A DNA stretch of 64,000 nucleotides from Blastomussa wellsi (lineage: Eukaryota; Cnidaria; Anthozoa; Scleractinia; Plerogyridae): NCBI GenBank assembly GCA_947652115.1, contig OX393569.1, positions 3,543,080-3,607,079 of the forward strand, read 5' to 3'. Shown in pieces: positions 11,601 through 26,600 of this stretch. Both the position numbers and the translations under genes were made by a program. The stretch's first letter is position 1, and every line of letters begins with the position of its first letter. The notes beneath the pieces were generated by a model. That model saw only the letters and a program-made list of their open reading frames with translations, was not told the DNA's origin and made no database searches.

Positions 11601-14600
11601 CAGCAAAGGGAATCAACAAAACACATCTCCATGGCTTCTGTTGTAGCACTTGCCAGGTCATAGATGTCGCTGACACTCATTTCGATTACTGCTAGATCTG
11701 ATGCTGTTTTAGACAACTGGACATAAAAATCCCCAGTTTTTGTTATATGGCTGACATAAACTTCTTCTATCTGGCCTGATGACAGATACTGAAGTGCATA
11801 ACTTTCCACTTGCACATTTGAAATTTCCCTTCCTGCTTGCTGGAGATTTGCAACATCTTTGGTCATGAACATGTCCACAACTGAAACTCCCCCCATGTGT
11901 AAAGACACCCTCCACTTCTGTCCATCACGGATTATAAACTTGGCATTGAAAGACTTGTCAAGTGCAACTGACTTGAAAAGGTTCACTTCTCCAAATGACC
12001 ACTGGTCTTTAGTTGCATCGAGACCACAGAGAACGCCTTGCACAGGTAGCTGCATAAATCTTTTTTCAGGATCCTTCACTTGGCTCAGGTGTATTTCTTC
12101 ATGATTTCCGTAGTCGACAAACTCCACCTCTGCTTCTGTGGAAGTAACTGTTTTTATTTTACCCCTGTACCAGTCACCATCCTGGCTAAACTTTGCACAG
12201 CAAGACATTCCTGGTGAGGGACGTCTCAATACATTGGATGATGGCTCCAAAGAAGAGTAAAAGTGAGTGATCTCCAAACTCAGAGCTGTCAGGTAATCCA
12301 GTGCTGATTCAAACTGCACATAGAATTCATCTGGGTTTACTACATGGCATACATAGACACGTTCTTTCATTTCTGGGGTTATGCTTGGATAAATGAATTC
12401 TCCTTCAAAAGATGTACCATCTACATCCTCTGCAACACCTGTTAGTCCAATTTTTCCATCCATACCCAATAAAGTTACTTTCCATTTTCCTTTCTCTGGT
12501 GACAAAAATGTTGCCTTAAGTTCTTTATGTGCAACTCTTTCTTCAAAAGATACTACATCTGTGGAATCCAGACAGCATGCAACTGCCTGCATTGGAAGGT
12601 CAAAAAACCTTCTACTTAACTGGCGGACATCAGAGAGAAGAACAACCTCTCTGTTCCCATAATCAACATAATATACCTCAACTTCAAATTCTGATGGCAC
12701 GCTTCGAACAACAGCTCTATACCAGCAATTATCTCCTGAAAATTGGGCACAAATAGGATTGCCAGTAACAAGATCTTCAGGACCCACATCGTCAGCCAGA
12801 CCAGAGTACACTTCAGCCATTTTGGCCATCATTTGCTCAAGTTGCGGGTACGATGCCGACAACTGAACATAAAAGTCCTGAGGGCTTTCAGTGTGGACAA
12901 CATAAACTTCTTCTGTCTGGCCTATTAGCAAAGCTTGCTCCTTCAAGGTTACAGCTTCTTGTGCTGAGTTGGAAATAAAGAAAATGGGGCCGAGCTTAGG
13001 GAGGGAATAACAGACAAAAAAATACTTTATTTTTTAAAAAGAAAACCCTCCTGAGGTTCCTGTCTTCCTTCACCCTCAGAAAAGAGAGCTCTAAAATTCA
13101 AACCAAACTTTATTCAGAACAAATTTTTATTTTATGGTTCTACTATTCAAAGATTTGATATTGGCATATCCTGGTACTATTTGGTACAGAGTAAACCGAA
13201 AGAGACACGGTACAGTTCCCTGTATCATTATGGAGCATTTTAATTCAAAATTTGGAGGCGAAGGAAGAGGCACCCCAAAAATACTTTTAACCCTCCTTTG
13301 TTGAGCTTTTAAAACAGAGGATATAAGACCATTACCTGCTCCTGGAATGCTGCTAAGCACCTCCGTACTGTAACAACGTGCATCATGATTAAACACCTTG
13401 ACTTCATATTTTCCACCTTGGCAATGGACAATCTTTACAATCAGCTTTTCGTCACTGGCTGTTAGAGTTTCAAAAAGATCAGTAGTGTCCTTCAGCCAAA
13501 GATCCCTGTTCAAATCTAATGAGCACTCAATAGCAACTATAGGTGTCTTGAGAAAAAAGGGCGTGATCTGTTTAACCTCAGAAGGCATCACTGTCTCATC
13601 ATTTCCATAGTCAACGTAATGAACAGTCACGTCATTCACTGAGGTGTTCATGACATCAGCTCTATACCACAATTCTTCAAAGAGTGCTACACATGGCTGC
13701 CCAGCCGTTGGCGAGACAAGACAACCCTCTGTTTCACCCAGTTGGAAGTAGTGGTCATTCAAGTCAGTCATCACTGCAATGGTACAAAAAAAGAAAACAA
13801 GAAAGAACTATAGTAAAACAATACACCACTCACTGATGAGCTACATGTATCTGCCACTAGCATGACCCAGTGACCATCTATCAGACAAAGTCGCAATCCA
13901 ATTGGCTGCACAAGGATGGTCTAATTTGTGATAGAGTGCACTGTGAGTGAGTGCAACTAAAATGGCCAAAATCACAAAGCAAAACTACAACCAAACCATT
14001 TTACTACCTTTTTGTTGAATAAATCAGTCACTGGGTAATACTAAAACAATTAGATGGATTGCCAATGGTTCTTAACAACTTCTTCTTATCACAAACTGTC
14101 AGCCAATATAAATCTTTGAGCGTGACTTCTATGTTAAGTGATCAGCATGCGCTGGCTTAGCCTTATATTCTTGGGCAAGGCCCTCTATTTCAATGGCTTT
14201 CTTTACACAGGGCAGCTGGGATAACCTGCAATGAACTAGCATCCCATTCGGGAAGAGTTACAATATACGACCTTTCACGCGAAAACGTACACTACCGGCT
14301 TTCCTTTAAACGGAAGCTGCTTCATGGTACTGAAGTAGGGTCAAGAGATCAAAAGTAAAAGTGTTCAAGTTTTCATAATTCTAAAATATAAATTATTACA
14401 TAACAAAAGAACTACAGTCAGCCATGTCTTTTTTTGTTGGCATATACAATTTTCAGTGTTATATTTCACACTGACTGCATTAAATGAGAGAAATTGTTGT
14501 GAAAAATTAAATCTAATTAACAGCCGTCCAATAACAAAATTTGGTGTGATGCAGTAAGATTTTGCTTCACCTTACAATTTCTATAAATGATTTTTGATAG

Positions 14601-17600
14601 CATTACAGAATGGATTTCAAAGCCTGGTTGACTTGAACCCTTTAAATGCAAAGAGGATTTCACTAAAAGGATGCATTTGACATACCGTATTTACCTGTGT
14701 ATAAGTCGACCTTTCACGACCTAAAAATCAGTCCAAAAAATCGCCCTCGACTTATACATGGGTCAAAAACTAAAACCCAAGCACCAGTAAAATAAATTCA
14801 ACACAATTAGCATAACAATTGTGTCTATAATCTTACGTAAAACATCTTACAAACAATGATACAAAATGCAAAGTCCTTCGCTTAGCGGTCTGCGTCTAAA
14901 TTAGCAGTTCAAGTTGAAATGCTTTAAAATTTATCTGCTTTATGTAGGCCTGAGGGTTGAAGATACTCCCTGGCACAATTTCAGAATAAACAACTGACAT
15001 TTCATGCAAAATAAAGCCATAAATCTGCTGAGGAAAAACATTTTTTCTCGCTTCGAACTCCCTGCTTGGTAACCTGGCATGATGTGTAAGCACGTGCAGT
15101 CATCAGTTACCAATACTCGACCGATTTTGTAGCTTGGTTACCAAGTTTTCTAAACACGCTGTTTATCGAGCGTTCTCAAAGATTTAAGACCTTCTTTGGT
15201 GTTTTGCTTGCCTGCTAAAGCTGCTTTTTCAACTTCCACAGTTAGAAAGGGTTGTCTGCAATTAGTACCGGTATGTTTGATTTTGTAAGCCTGTTTCAAA
15301 CAATATGGACAAAATGCCCACATGTACATGTGTTGTTAAAACAATTGCGGACATGCGAGAATATTAAAACTTCACATTGAAACTTGCTGTGATTGTTTCA
15401 TATTATCCATAGTACTTACCTGAACAATAATTCTAAGAAATACACTATATTTAAGTTTTCCAATAAAATGAAGAAAACTTAGTTTTTGGCCCCAAAGTTA
15501 GGGGGTCGACTTATACACGAGGTCGACTAATACACGGGTAAATACGGTATTTCATACAGCAGTTTTCAATAGGTTTGAAAGTAATTACGGACTTGCTTTG
15601 GTTTTGAATTAATTGCTACACTAATTGATTGGTTTAAAAATCTCTTTCAACCAATTAGATTTAAGGTGGCCGAACACAGTTTTCGCGCGCTTTGGTGCTG
15701 ATGCGAGGCAGCGCGCGCACAAGGATAACTCAACAACAAATATGCAGCCAAAAGAGTGATGAGTTTTTGTTCCAACGGTTTTATATGAGGCATTTTTTTC
15801 TTAAAATGATAGCATGTTGTAAATTTAAGTCTTGTTAGAATGGCATGTCAGAAAAAGTCAAATTTGGCAGGTTTTTCAGTGTTACCGTGAATATCGTCAG
15901 AACTGTCAGAACCCAGTTAAATGCAGCGCATGTGTAGTTAGTCAAAAAATTGAGATTGAACTCTTAGGTCCAGTCTTTCCGAAATACGCTTATTTCTCGA
16001 AAACCGCTCGTTAGAATTTCACCAAATTTGGCAGGAAAATACTCCAGGAAACAAGAAAGAAAGTTGTTGCAAAAGTTTTGAAATTTGACAGAGGAAATTG
16101 TAAATAATGGAGTTATCTTTCAAGGACGGATAGCCAAAAATCGGTATGTTAAAATTACTTTAGAATAGTGTCTGCATGTGGGTATTGTGACAGGTTTGTT
16201 AGAGGCAAATGATAGAGAAAATCTAACGACTGAATTTTCCGCAAATATACAAAACCCGATTTTAAATTGATGTTTATATCCAGTCACGTTACCATGGCAA
16301 CAGCGCACACGTCAGCGTAACTATCAGAATTCGAAAGTCTATCCTTTTAACTTTTGTCCTGCCAGTTTTTGTGAACTAGAGTTCAACAGTTTTAGAATAA
16401 AAGGCAAATGCAACACAGGTTTCATAAACTGTGTTTGGCCACCTTAAAACAAAACCTACTTGTGACTCGCATGCGCATGTTTTCCTGCGTTTTGTGTTAG
16501 CTACATGTAATTACTTTGAGTTGTGATTTAACCACTGGAATGTCTCTGTTCTTTGTGACTGAACAAAGTAATTACTTTGGTTTTTGGTTTCATGGCACTC
16601 GAATGAATCTTAGGGTGCATTTCTTTAAAAAATCAAAGATTGGATTTTCAAATCCGAAAACAGATTTTGCATTTCTTTATTAAACAGATTAATCCAAGAT
16701 CACTCGGATCATGGTGCATCAAAGGAACTGAAGAATCCTCGCCCAGAGTGGATTCTTTGGTTCCTTTGATGCACTACAATCTGAGTGAACTTGGATTAAG
16801 AAATGCAAAATCCATTTTCGGATTTAAAAATCCAATGTTGGATTTTTTAAAGAAACACACCCTTACTCTATATAAGATATAGATAAGATATAGTCAGTAA
16901 GGCTAAAAATGTTAACTGAAGTTGCTTAGTTACCATAAATAAGGTCATCTTTGGTAATGTGTAAAATTGCCTTCAAATCAAAGGAAAACTTGAAATAATA
17001 ATTTACCAAGGTAGAAGAATACCAAAAAGATGAGAATATACTGAAAAGAAAACAAGAGTGGCCTCTTATAGGGAAGGACCAAGAGAAGGATTGAACAGTA
17101 ATTGACAAACTTGAAAAATTGAGGCTAAACTATTCAAAATGTGTCATCATGACAGTGAACTTCAGTGGCCAACAAACACTCACTTCCTTCAAGCTGCTCC
17201 TTCATGTTCAAAAGCTGGCAGAAAAACTTTCCAGGAGAAGACACATGAGTAATGACAACATCGTACATTTTTCCGCACTCCACATCAGGCATTGTATACC
17301 CTTCACTTGCTGGCATGCCTGGAGCACTTGGCTCTGCAACAGATTTTGTTGTGGATGCCACCTTTGCCTTCACAAGTTCTTCTCCGACATCCATACTGCC
17401 ATCACTTAGTTGAACCTCAAATGGCTCTGTGAGTGACAAGAACTTGGCATCAAGCTCCTTCTCTAAAGTCAGTTCTTCAAAGAGTGAACCAGCTTCGTCA
17501 TGCCAGGCCTCACCAGCCACAGGCTGAACATCGACAAGGCTGCACTTAATTGCTAAAGGAGGCTCAGAAAAGAACTCATCTTTGAGGATCTTTGTCCTAC

Positions 17601-20600
17601 TGATTGGCAATATTTCTGCATTCCCATAATCAAGAAATCTGACAGTTAATGCACTGTCTGTGTTGTCTTCAACAATGGCACGGTACCACTGGTTGTCGTC
17701 AGAAAACTGAGCACAGCAAACATCACCCACATTGATGGCATTCACAGCAAGCTCTTCATTGGACAGGGAATCGTAAATAGCTGATATCTCACTCATCAAA
17801 TTGTTAAGCTTTTCCTCCGTCCCACTGATTTGACAGAAAAAGCACCCAGGAGACTCCACTGCAGCGATGTACACTTTCTCACTCTCTGCAAGTTTGACTT
17901 TTCCAAGGGCTGTGTAGGGTTGGACTGCTGAAGCAGGTTTACAAGTGCCATGGCTAGCAAGCCCTTCCTTTATTAGCAGCTCACCAATGTTTATGTCAAC
18001 AGATTGGTCTGTAGTGTCAAAGAGCTCTATATCCATGTCTTCATTTCCTGTTTTAATATAAACAACAGCAGAGTTAGGAGGTGCTTCCTATAATGTGGCT
18101 TTGACCCCAGTACAAATTCATGACATTATTATGTAGCAATACTTGTCTCAAATTCACAAAGGAAATTTACATTTCGGCCAGAATTGGACGAGCAGGGGCC
18201 AGCCTGTCCTCTAAACCAAGTTTTTTGGAACATTTTTCACTCCAGAGAGAATGCAAAAAGGGGCCACTTTATGGAAGAAAGACTCTTGACTGAACAATTA
18301 TTGCACTGATTTTTCTTTCTGTTTTAGTTGATACCTGATGCAAAGCATTTCTGCTTTTATCACACAGACTGAGTGCAAAAACATTCCATTTGTTTTGTTT
18401 ATTACTGTACCTGTCTTGACAACTTTTCCAACTAATTGCTTCTGCATTGTCAGGCTCTTGAACCTTTCAACAGAGGCCTCAGGCCATTCTGCAATGTCCA
18501 CAGGTGAGACAAAAGCTAAGCTACACTGGATGGCTTGAGCAGGAACCTGTAACCATTCTCCCTTAATTGTCTTCACTTTACTCACAGGCACCATTTCAAA
18601 ATTACCAAAGTCTATGTAAGACACCTCCACATGCTGAGTGTACAACACCTTGGTAATTCTTCCTCTGTACCATAAGCCATCATCTGTGAATAAAACAACA
18701 TAAGAAAGGGTCAGTAGGAACTTCTTAACTACAGATCTAGAGCAGTTGCTAAGGGTTGCTCAAGATGGTATTTTGCAGCAAGCAATTTTAGCGCATTCTG
18801 CTGAGCTAAATGGTGAATATTGTTTGGAGGGACACCTTCTACCTCTTTTGCAATAGTCAACAACAAACCTGCAAAAAGGGCTGCACAGTTCATTCCTACT
18901 TCAGGGCTGGCTATGCCTAGTTCCTCATCTGCCAATGCTTCATAGTACTCTTGGAGTTGATCCATCAACTGCGAAAGCTTCTCTCTATGGTCAGCTGTTG
19001 CAATCTGGCAGTAAAATTGGTGTGGACTGACACACGCTGTGGGACACAGCTGGACAAATGAGCCAACACTGATTTCTGAAAGCAATGTGGCACCTTGAAA
19101 AAAGACAAATGAATTGGTCACACCAACACAATTCACCCACCATTTGAGTGCAACGCACTGCTCTGTACTAATTACAGAAACAAATTATTTCAGGGGCATA
19201 GAACAAAGGTTTATCACATCTCGTACACACTGCCACGCTTAAGGAACTGAGTGCAGTTAGATTATTATCACAATTATTTTTAAATTATTTTGTTTGCAAA
19301 TTCACCAAGTTTCAAGTCACTTGAAGCAAAAGCATCAAAACTTTCTGTTGATTGCTCCTTGGTGTATACTAGCCTAACAGTGCAACCTACTCATCAAAAT
19401 AATTGACCAGAAAACATTTTATCACCATCATTATTATTATTATGAAAAGTTGTTGGATTCCAGTTCCCAGGTTTGTCCACAGAGTTAAGGACAACCCTGG
19501 TGGGCAACCAGGTATCCAGTTGTTCTACCTCCCCTTAAATAACCACCTACAGCAATATTACATAGGTGGCGGTAAGACAAGAGGCACACTGAGGCTTAGG
19601 ACTAACGAATGGCCTTATTGACAACAATTCAAGGATACAAAGTCAACCAAAGTCACCCCTTGGACAAGAATGCAAAATGGACAAAATTATCTAGCCTTTG
19701 CCATTACGGCTACAAGATGTCTATCACTGATGGTTAGTTACATATATTACTTGGGAAAATCAGGGTTTGGATCTTGAAATCCATATTTTGGATTTCCGGA
19801 TAAAACATAACATTGAAAAAAAGGATTTTGAAATCTGAGAAAATTTCCATTTTGGATTTTGTGTCTTATAACAAAATCCAGATTTCCCAGTCGAATGCAA
19901 CCTACCATAATCACACAACTTAGCTGCAAATAATTTCCCTATACTGCTCAAGATTATGGAAAGTGTTCTGTTCAAGTTGCAGTTCAAGTTGAAATGCTTT
20001 AAAATTTATCTTCTTTATGTTGACCTGAGTGTTGAAGATACTCCCTGGTACAATTTCGGAATAAAGAACTGACATTTCCAACAAAATAAAGCCGTAAAAT
20101 CTGCTCAGAAAAACATCTTTCTCGCTTTGAACTCGCTGATTAGTAACCTGGCACGATGAAAGCATGTGCAGTCATCAGTTACCAATACTCGACCGATTTT
20201 GCAGCTTGGTTACCAAGTTTTCCAAACAAGCATGGCACTTTCATTTTTCGAATCATTCTCAAAGATTCTTGACCTTTTTTGGTGTTTTGCCTGCCTGCTA
20301 AAGCTGCTTTTCATCTTCCAAAGTTAGAAAGGTTTGTCTGGAATTAACGAGTTTGATTTTGTAAGCCTGTTCAAAAAAGCCCACACGTAAATGTGTTGTT
20401 AAAACGATTGCAGACATGCAAGAATATTAAAACTTCATATTGAAACTTTCTGTGATTGTTTCATATATCCATAGTTCCTGAACAATAATCCTAAGAAATA
20501 CAGTATGTTTTCCAATATAATCTGTACCTATAAATGAAGAAAACTTAGTTTTTGGTCCCAAAATTGGGGGGTCGACTTATACACGAGTAAATACGGTAAT

Positions 20601-23600
20601 GACGTCACAAAAACTAAATTTATGAAATTATGGGATTTACTGAGATATTCTTAAAGTACATGATGACCTACTTGCCAAAAATCAGCATCTTATTTCAAAC
20701 TGGGGGTGAGATATTGGCCCTTTCATGCTTCAGTGACTCCATACAAATCCTTGTAATTTTATCTTGGTTCTAATTACAAGGATTTGTATGAAGTCACTGA
20801 AGCAAGAAAGGGTCAGTATCTCACCCCCAATTTGAAATAAGGTGCCGATTTTTGGCAAGTGGACATTCTTCATCATGTACTTTCTGAAGATCTTAATGAT
20901 AAGCACAAAAAGCTGGCAACACTGGTTCAACTATATCCCTGCCTTTGACAAAAAAACTGCGATTGTGTGATACTCGAACCTGTTGGTTCACAGTAACAGA
21001 ACTTACACAGTCAAATGCAAAATGTCATTGATTTAACTAAGAGCATCAAAGAGATTAAAAACTTTACAAAAAGCTTAAAATCTGAATGACATACCTGTCT
21101 CTTTATTTTCATCTTCACTGGTTGGCATTTCGCCAAACATTTTGGAACCGTCTTTAGATATTAACTCCACCTCATACACGTTGGGCTGTTTGCTGCCAAT
21201 AACTTTGAGTTCAAACTCTTGTTCAAGCACAAGGTCCATGAAGTTTTCTGGTTGCTGATTGGTGGAATAGTCTTTCAAGCAGCACTTTATGGCTTGAGCA
21301 GGTAATGATGAGAACTCTGGCTTCAGTGATCTGATGCTGCTAAGTGGAAGCGTTGCTGTGTCACCATAGTCAATGTAAAATACATCAATGCTTTCTCCTT
21401 GAACTTGAGTGACTTGAGCACGGTACCACCCACCATCTTCATAATGTGCTACACAGAAAGTTCCAGCCCCAACTGAAGTTAGAATTCCCTGATCTGTGCT
21501 GTAATGTTCCTCAAGTTTGGTCATAAGATCATCCAAATCACTTGAGTTTTGCGACACCTGGCAAAAGAACTTCTGTGCACTGTCTACAAATGGGACCAAA
21601 ACATCTAATTTGTCACCAGGTTTCAACTGAATGCTTGTTACACTGCTGGGTGGTTGCCCTGTTTTTTCCATGTCTTTGGACAATGCTTCGCTGATCAAGC
21701 TGGAAGAACCATCTTTAGAAACCAATTCAACTTCGTAGAAATTCTGTGCATTCACACTGGTCACTTGTACCTCAAATTCCTGTTCAATGACAAGATCCTT
21801 GAAGTTCTCAGGTCCTTGATTTGTGGAATAACCTTTCAAGCAGCACTTTATGGCTTGGGAAGGTAATGACGAGAACTCTGGCTTCAGTGATTTAATGCTG
21901 CTAAGTGTAATTGTTGCAGTGTCACCATAATCAATGTAAAATACATCAATGTTTTCTGCATGAACTCCAGTGACTTTAGCACGGTACCACCCACCATCTT
22001 CATAATGTGCTACACAGAAACGTCCAACACTGATTGATGTTACAGTTCCCTGATCTGAACTGTAATGTTCTTCAAGTCTGTTCATAAGATCATCCAGATC
22101 ACTTGAATTTTGTGAAAACTGGCAAAAGAATTTCTGTGTACTTTCTACAAATGGGATGAAAACATCTGCTTTGTCACCGGGTTTCAACTGGGTGCTGGGC
22201 ACAATGCAAGATTCTCCCATTGCCTCAATTTCTCTGGGCAATTCTGCACTGAACAAAGTGGAACCATCTTTTGAAGTCAACTCAACTTCATAAAAATCCT
22301 GTGATTTCACACTAGTCACTTGCACCTCAAATTCCTGTTCAATGATAAGATCCTTGAAATTCTCAGGTCCTCGATTTGTGGAATAACCTTTCAAACAGCA
22401 TTTCAAGGCTTGAGCTGATAACGAGGAAAACTCAGGCTTCAGAGATCTTATACTGCTAAGTGGAAGAGTTGCAGTGTCACCATAGTCAATGTAAAATACA
22501 TCTATGCTTTCTCCTTGAACTCCAGTTACTCGAGCACGATACCACCCGCCATCTTCATAGCATGCAACACAGAACGTTCCAACACTGATTGATGTAACAG
22601 TTTCCTGATCTGAGCTGCAATGCTCTTCAAGTTTGTTCATAAGATCATCCAGATCACTTGAATTTTGAGAGACCTGACAATAGAACTTTTGTGCACTTTC
22701 TACAAATGGGACAAAAACATGTGCTTTGTCTCCAGGTTTCAACTGGATGCTGGGCACATTATAAGATTCCCCTACTGTTTCTATTTCTCTGGGCAATTCT
22801 GTACTTAACAAAGTGGAACCATCTTCTGATGTCAACTCAAGTTCATAAAAATTCTGTGATTTAACACTTGCCACTTGTGCCTTGAATTCCTGTTCAATGA
22901 CAAGATCCTTGAAGTTTGCTGGTCCTTGTCCTTTCAAACAGCATTTCAAAGCTTGAGCTGGTAATGAGGAAAACTCTGGCTTCAGTGATCTGATGCTGCT
23001 AAGTGGAAGAGTTGCAGTGTCACCATAGTCAATGTAAAATACACCAATGCTTTCTCCTTGAACTCCAGTTACTTGAGCACGATACCACCCACCATCTTCA
23101 TAACGTGCTACACAGAAAGTTCCAACACTGATTGATGTTACAATTTCCTGGTTGGAGCTGTAATGTTCTTCAAGTCTGTTCATAAGATCATCCAGATCAC
23201 TCATGTTTTGGGAGACCTGGCAATAAAACTTCTGTGCACTTTCTACAAATGGGATGAAAATGTCTACTTTGTCTCCAAGTTTCAACCGTATGCTAGACAC
23301 ATCCATCAATGGTGTTGGTGATACTTCCACTTCTTTGGACAGTGTCTGACTAACTGATTCTGATCCATCTCCAGGAACCAAGTCCACCTCATAGACACTG
23401 CTGCTCTTAGCACTGATAACCTTTGCCTTAAATGCTTTGTCAACAACAAGATCCTTGAAGTTTTCCGGTCCATGATCGTCAGAGAAACCTTTCAAGCAAC
23501 ACTGCATAGCTTGAGTTGGTAACAAAGAAAATTCAGACTTGATTGTTCTAATGCTGTCAAGAGTAATAGTTGCAGTGTCCCCATAATCAATGAAGTTGAC

Positions 23601-26600
23601 TGTGGCATCTTTTCCTTGGAGTTGTTCCACCTTTGCTCTGTACCAGCCATCATACCAAGCAACACAAATGGAGCCAGGTTTGAGTGTTGAGACAGTTTCC
23701 TCACCAATGCTATAGCATTCATCCAATCTGTTCATAAGAACACCAAGTTCACTTGAATATGCAGAAACCTGGCAAAAGAATTTCTGGGTACTTTCTGCAT
23801 AAGGGATAAAAACATCAATCATGTCTCCAGTTTTCCATTGCAACTGCGCAATGCTACAAGAAGGCGATGGCATGCCTTCACTGCTAAGCATGTCACAGAT
23901 AGACTGGTTGGTGTCCTTTGAAACCAGATCGACCACAGCAACCCCACTGTTCACATTAATGACTTTGGCTGTAAACTCTTTCTCTGATGCAAGTTCCAGG
24001 AATTTATCATCAGCCACACCCTTGACATTTCCAGATAATGAACATTGGATAGCCTGGCCAGCAAGACTTTGGAACTTGGGATTCAGTATCTTCAATCTTG
24101 ACAGCGGAAGAGTTTCTGAATTGCCGTAATCAATATACAAGACAGAGATATCAGAGTCCTGGACTTCAACTACTTTGGCACGATACCAACCATCATCCAA
24201 TGTAAACTTAGCAGCGCAAAACTCCCCCACAGATGGTCGTAACATTTGTTCCTGTTGAGCACTCAGTTGTTCATAATACTCAAACATTTCATTCATCAGA
24301 AAATCCAAGGACTCGGCAGTTTTCAGCAGCTGACAGAAAAACTTTGTTGGGTTTGATGCTGTGGACACAAATACACGTTCAGTGGTACCAGGCTGAACCT
24401 GTGTACCGACAATGTGAGCTTTATCTCGGGTTGTGCAGGGACCTATGATGGTTTGAAGGTCACTTGCAATGTCCAAGTTCTTTCCTTCAGTGGTGTCAAG
24501 TAAAACTACAGCAAATGCACCACTGTCTTCATCGTACTTGTCAGCCATCATAACAAGCTCCTTGTCTAGTGTTAATTCTTCAAATCTGTTCATGACATCG
24601 TCAGATAGCAAATCTTTGCTGGTGGGACTGATTTTTGCAAGCGCACATTTCACAGCTTGTGGTGGAAGTTTCAGCAAGTCAGCTAGTAGTTTCTTGACAC
24701 GGGAAAGTGGAAGTATTTCATAGTTTCCATAGTCAACAAAATGGACCTCCACCAGCCCTCCCTTCTTAATACCAGTGATTTTCCCTCTATACCACTTGTC
24801 ATCCTCTGTGAACTGGGCACAACAGAGCATACCTAGAGAAAACAAGAGCTCACACTAAAACTCTATTGATAACAGTGGCTTACCACAGTTCTGAGGGACT
24901 AAGTGAGCCCAACTTTTAACTCTTTTGTAAAATGTTCAGAAGTGGATATCTTTCTTTCATTATTATTTGTTACAGCATACAACAATCATATGCAGCAGTT
25001 GAACAATAAAACTGCTAATAAACGGCCAAAATGAATGACCGAGTGCTTTGAAGGGACTGGAGACTAGTAGTTTGAATCAGATTTTTCTCAAAATCTATAA
25101 ACATGACCCCACCTCAAAATTTCAGAAATTAGTAATTGGCTCTGATTAAAGATTCATTTTAATTCCTTAGTCGCAAATGGAGGTTGGGTGCCCAGGAATC
25201 TGCCAACCCCAAACCCAGGATACACTCCAAAAGCCTGCACAACCTGCAACCCAGCCATGAGCCCCTGCCTGCCTAACCAGCCCCAGCCCTAGCACCCGTC
25301 ACACTGAACTTCAACTGGAAGACCAGTGGGAAACTACAAAGAACAATAATAAACGCCAACACTAAAACACCAACGCCAACACCATGCCACAAAAAAAATC
25401 GCCCTGTACGCTGAGTAAAGCTACAAGCACATGCTATAGCGCACGCATAAAACGCGTCAGAATACAGCTGACCCTCAGAATGCCAGAAATGCCCTGACAA
25501 CAGCCCGGAACTGAGCAAACTTGCCCCTTGTCGAAAAGTTAAATTATCATTTAACCCATTGATGCCTGAAGGTTTTTAGCGCGCACCCACCCCCAAATGC
25601 CTGGCTCTTTTGCAGCATTCAGCAGACACGTCCGGGAGGAAAAAATAAACCATATGCTCAGTAAATTCAGAGAAATGAATTCTTTCTAAAGTTACCTTTT
25701 ATTTCAACTAGATATGCTGAAAGACTAATTTATTAAGTAAAGAGCTTATCAGCCGTGATAAACTGATCCCAAACACGACTTACAAACAGCAATAAAATTT
25801 TCTCCACTTCTGCGCGAAATTTTCGAGCACAGAAAAACACGGAAAGTTTGTACAAAATCTTAAAAACAATTTGAAATACTTTGGACAAAGGTAGGTTTTT
25901 ATTCTATACAAATATCACTGCCATTATTCCAATAGTACTGAAGCATTTTCTCGCTGCAGTGAAGCGGCAATTTGAGACGGTAAATTTATTTACATATCAT
26001 GGTTGCGTGAAACAGTCTAGTGTCGGTCACAAAACTGCTTCCACTAAACGAACACTAGCAACGCTTTCTACGCTTCCTTTAGCTCAAATCATACTAAAAA
26101 TGTTCCTTTTTTTTTTCTGAAGCAATGACTATAAATCTTTAAACACCTTTCATGACTGAAAGCGCTTAAATAAATGAAAGCCTAAACATGAAGACGGGAC
26201 GTCTCGATCAGATAAGCATGTGCGTGCTAGTGCCAAAGAAGGCTAAAATTTTGAACAAAAGATCGAAATATGATAGAAACTTCAAATAAACTTTGCTTCA
26301 AATTAAATGTCATTGAAGATGAACCCAAGAAATGTACTCAAAATATCGAAAATTTCAAAGCCGTGCAATTCTGCTTGCGTAATTAGTTTATCCACATTCA
26401 CTCGGCTTCATGCTAAAAGTGGAAAGTTCAAATTTTAGCAGACGGCTTTTGCATTCAATTCATAACTCAGTGGCTTTACCGATCTTTCTAAAACTTCCAT
26501 ACAAATTCGAAGCAACATTGTACATTACCATTTTGTGTTCAAAAGTCTTGAAAAGCCTCATTAACGTCGTGTACAGGTCCGTGATTCGAATTCAAAACAC

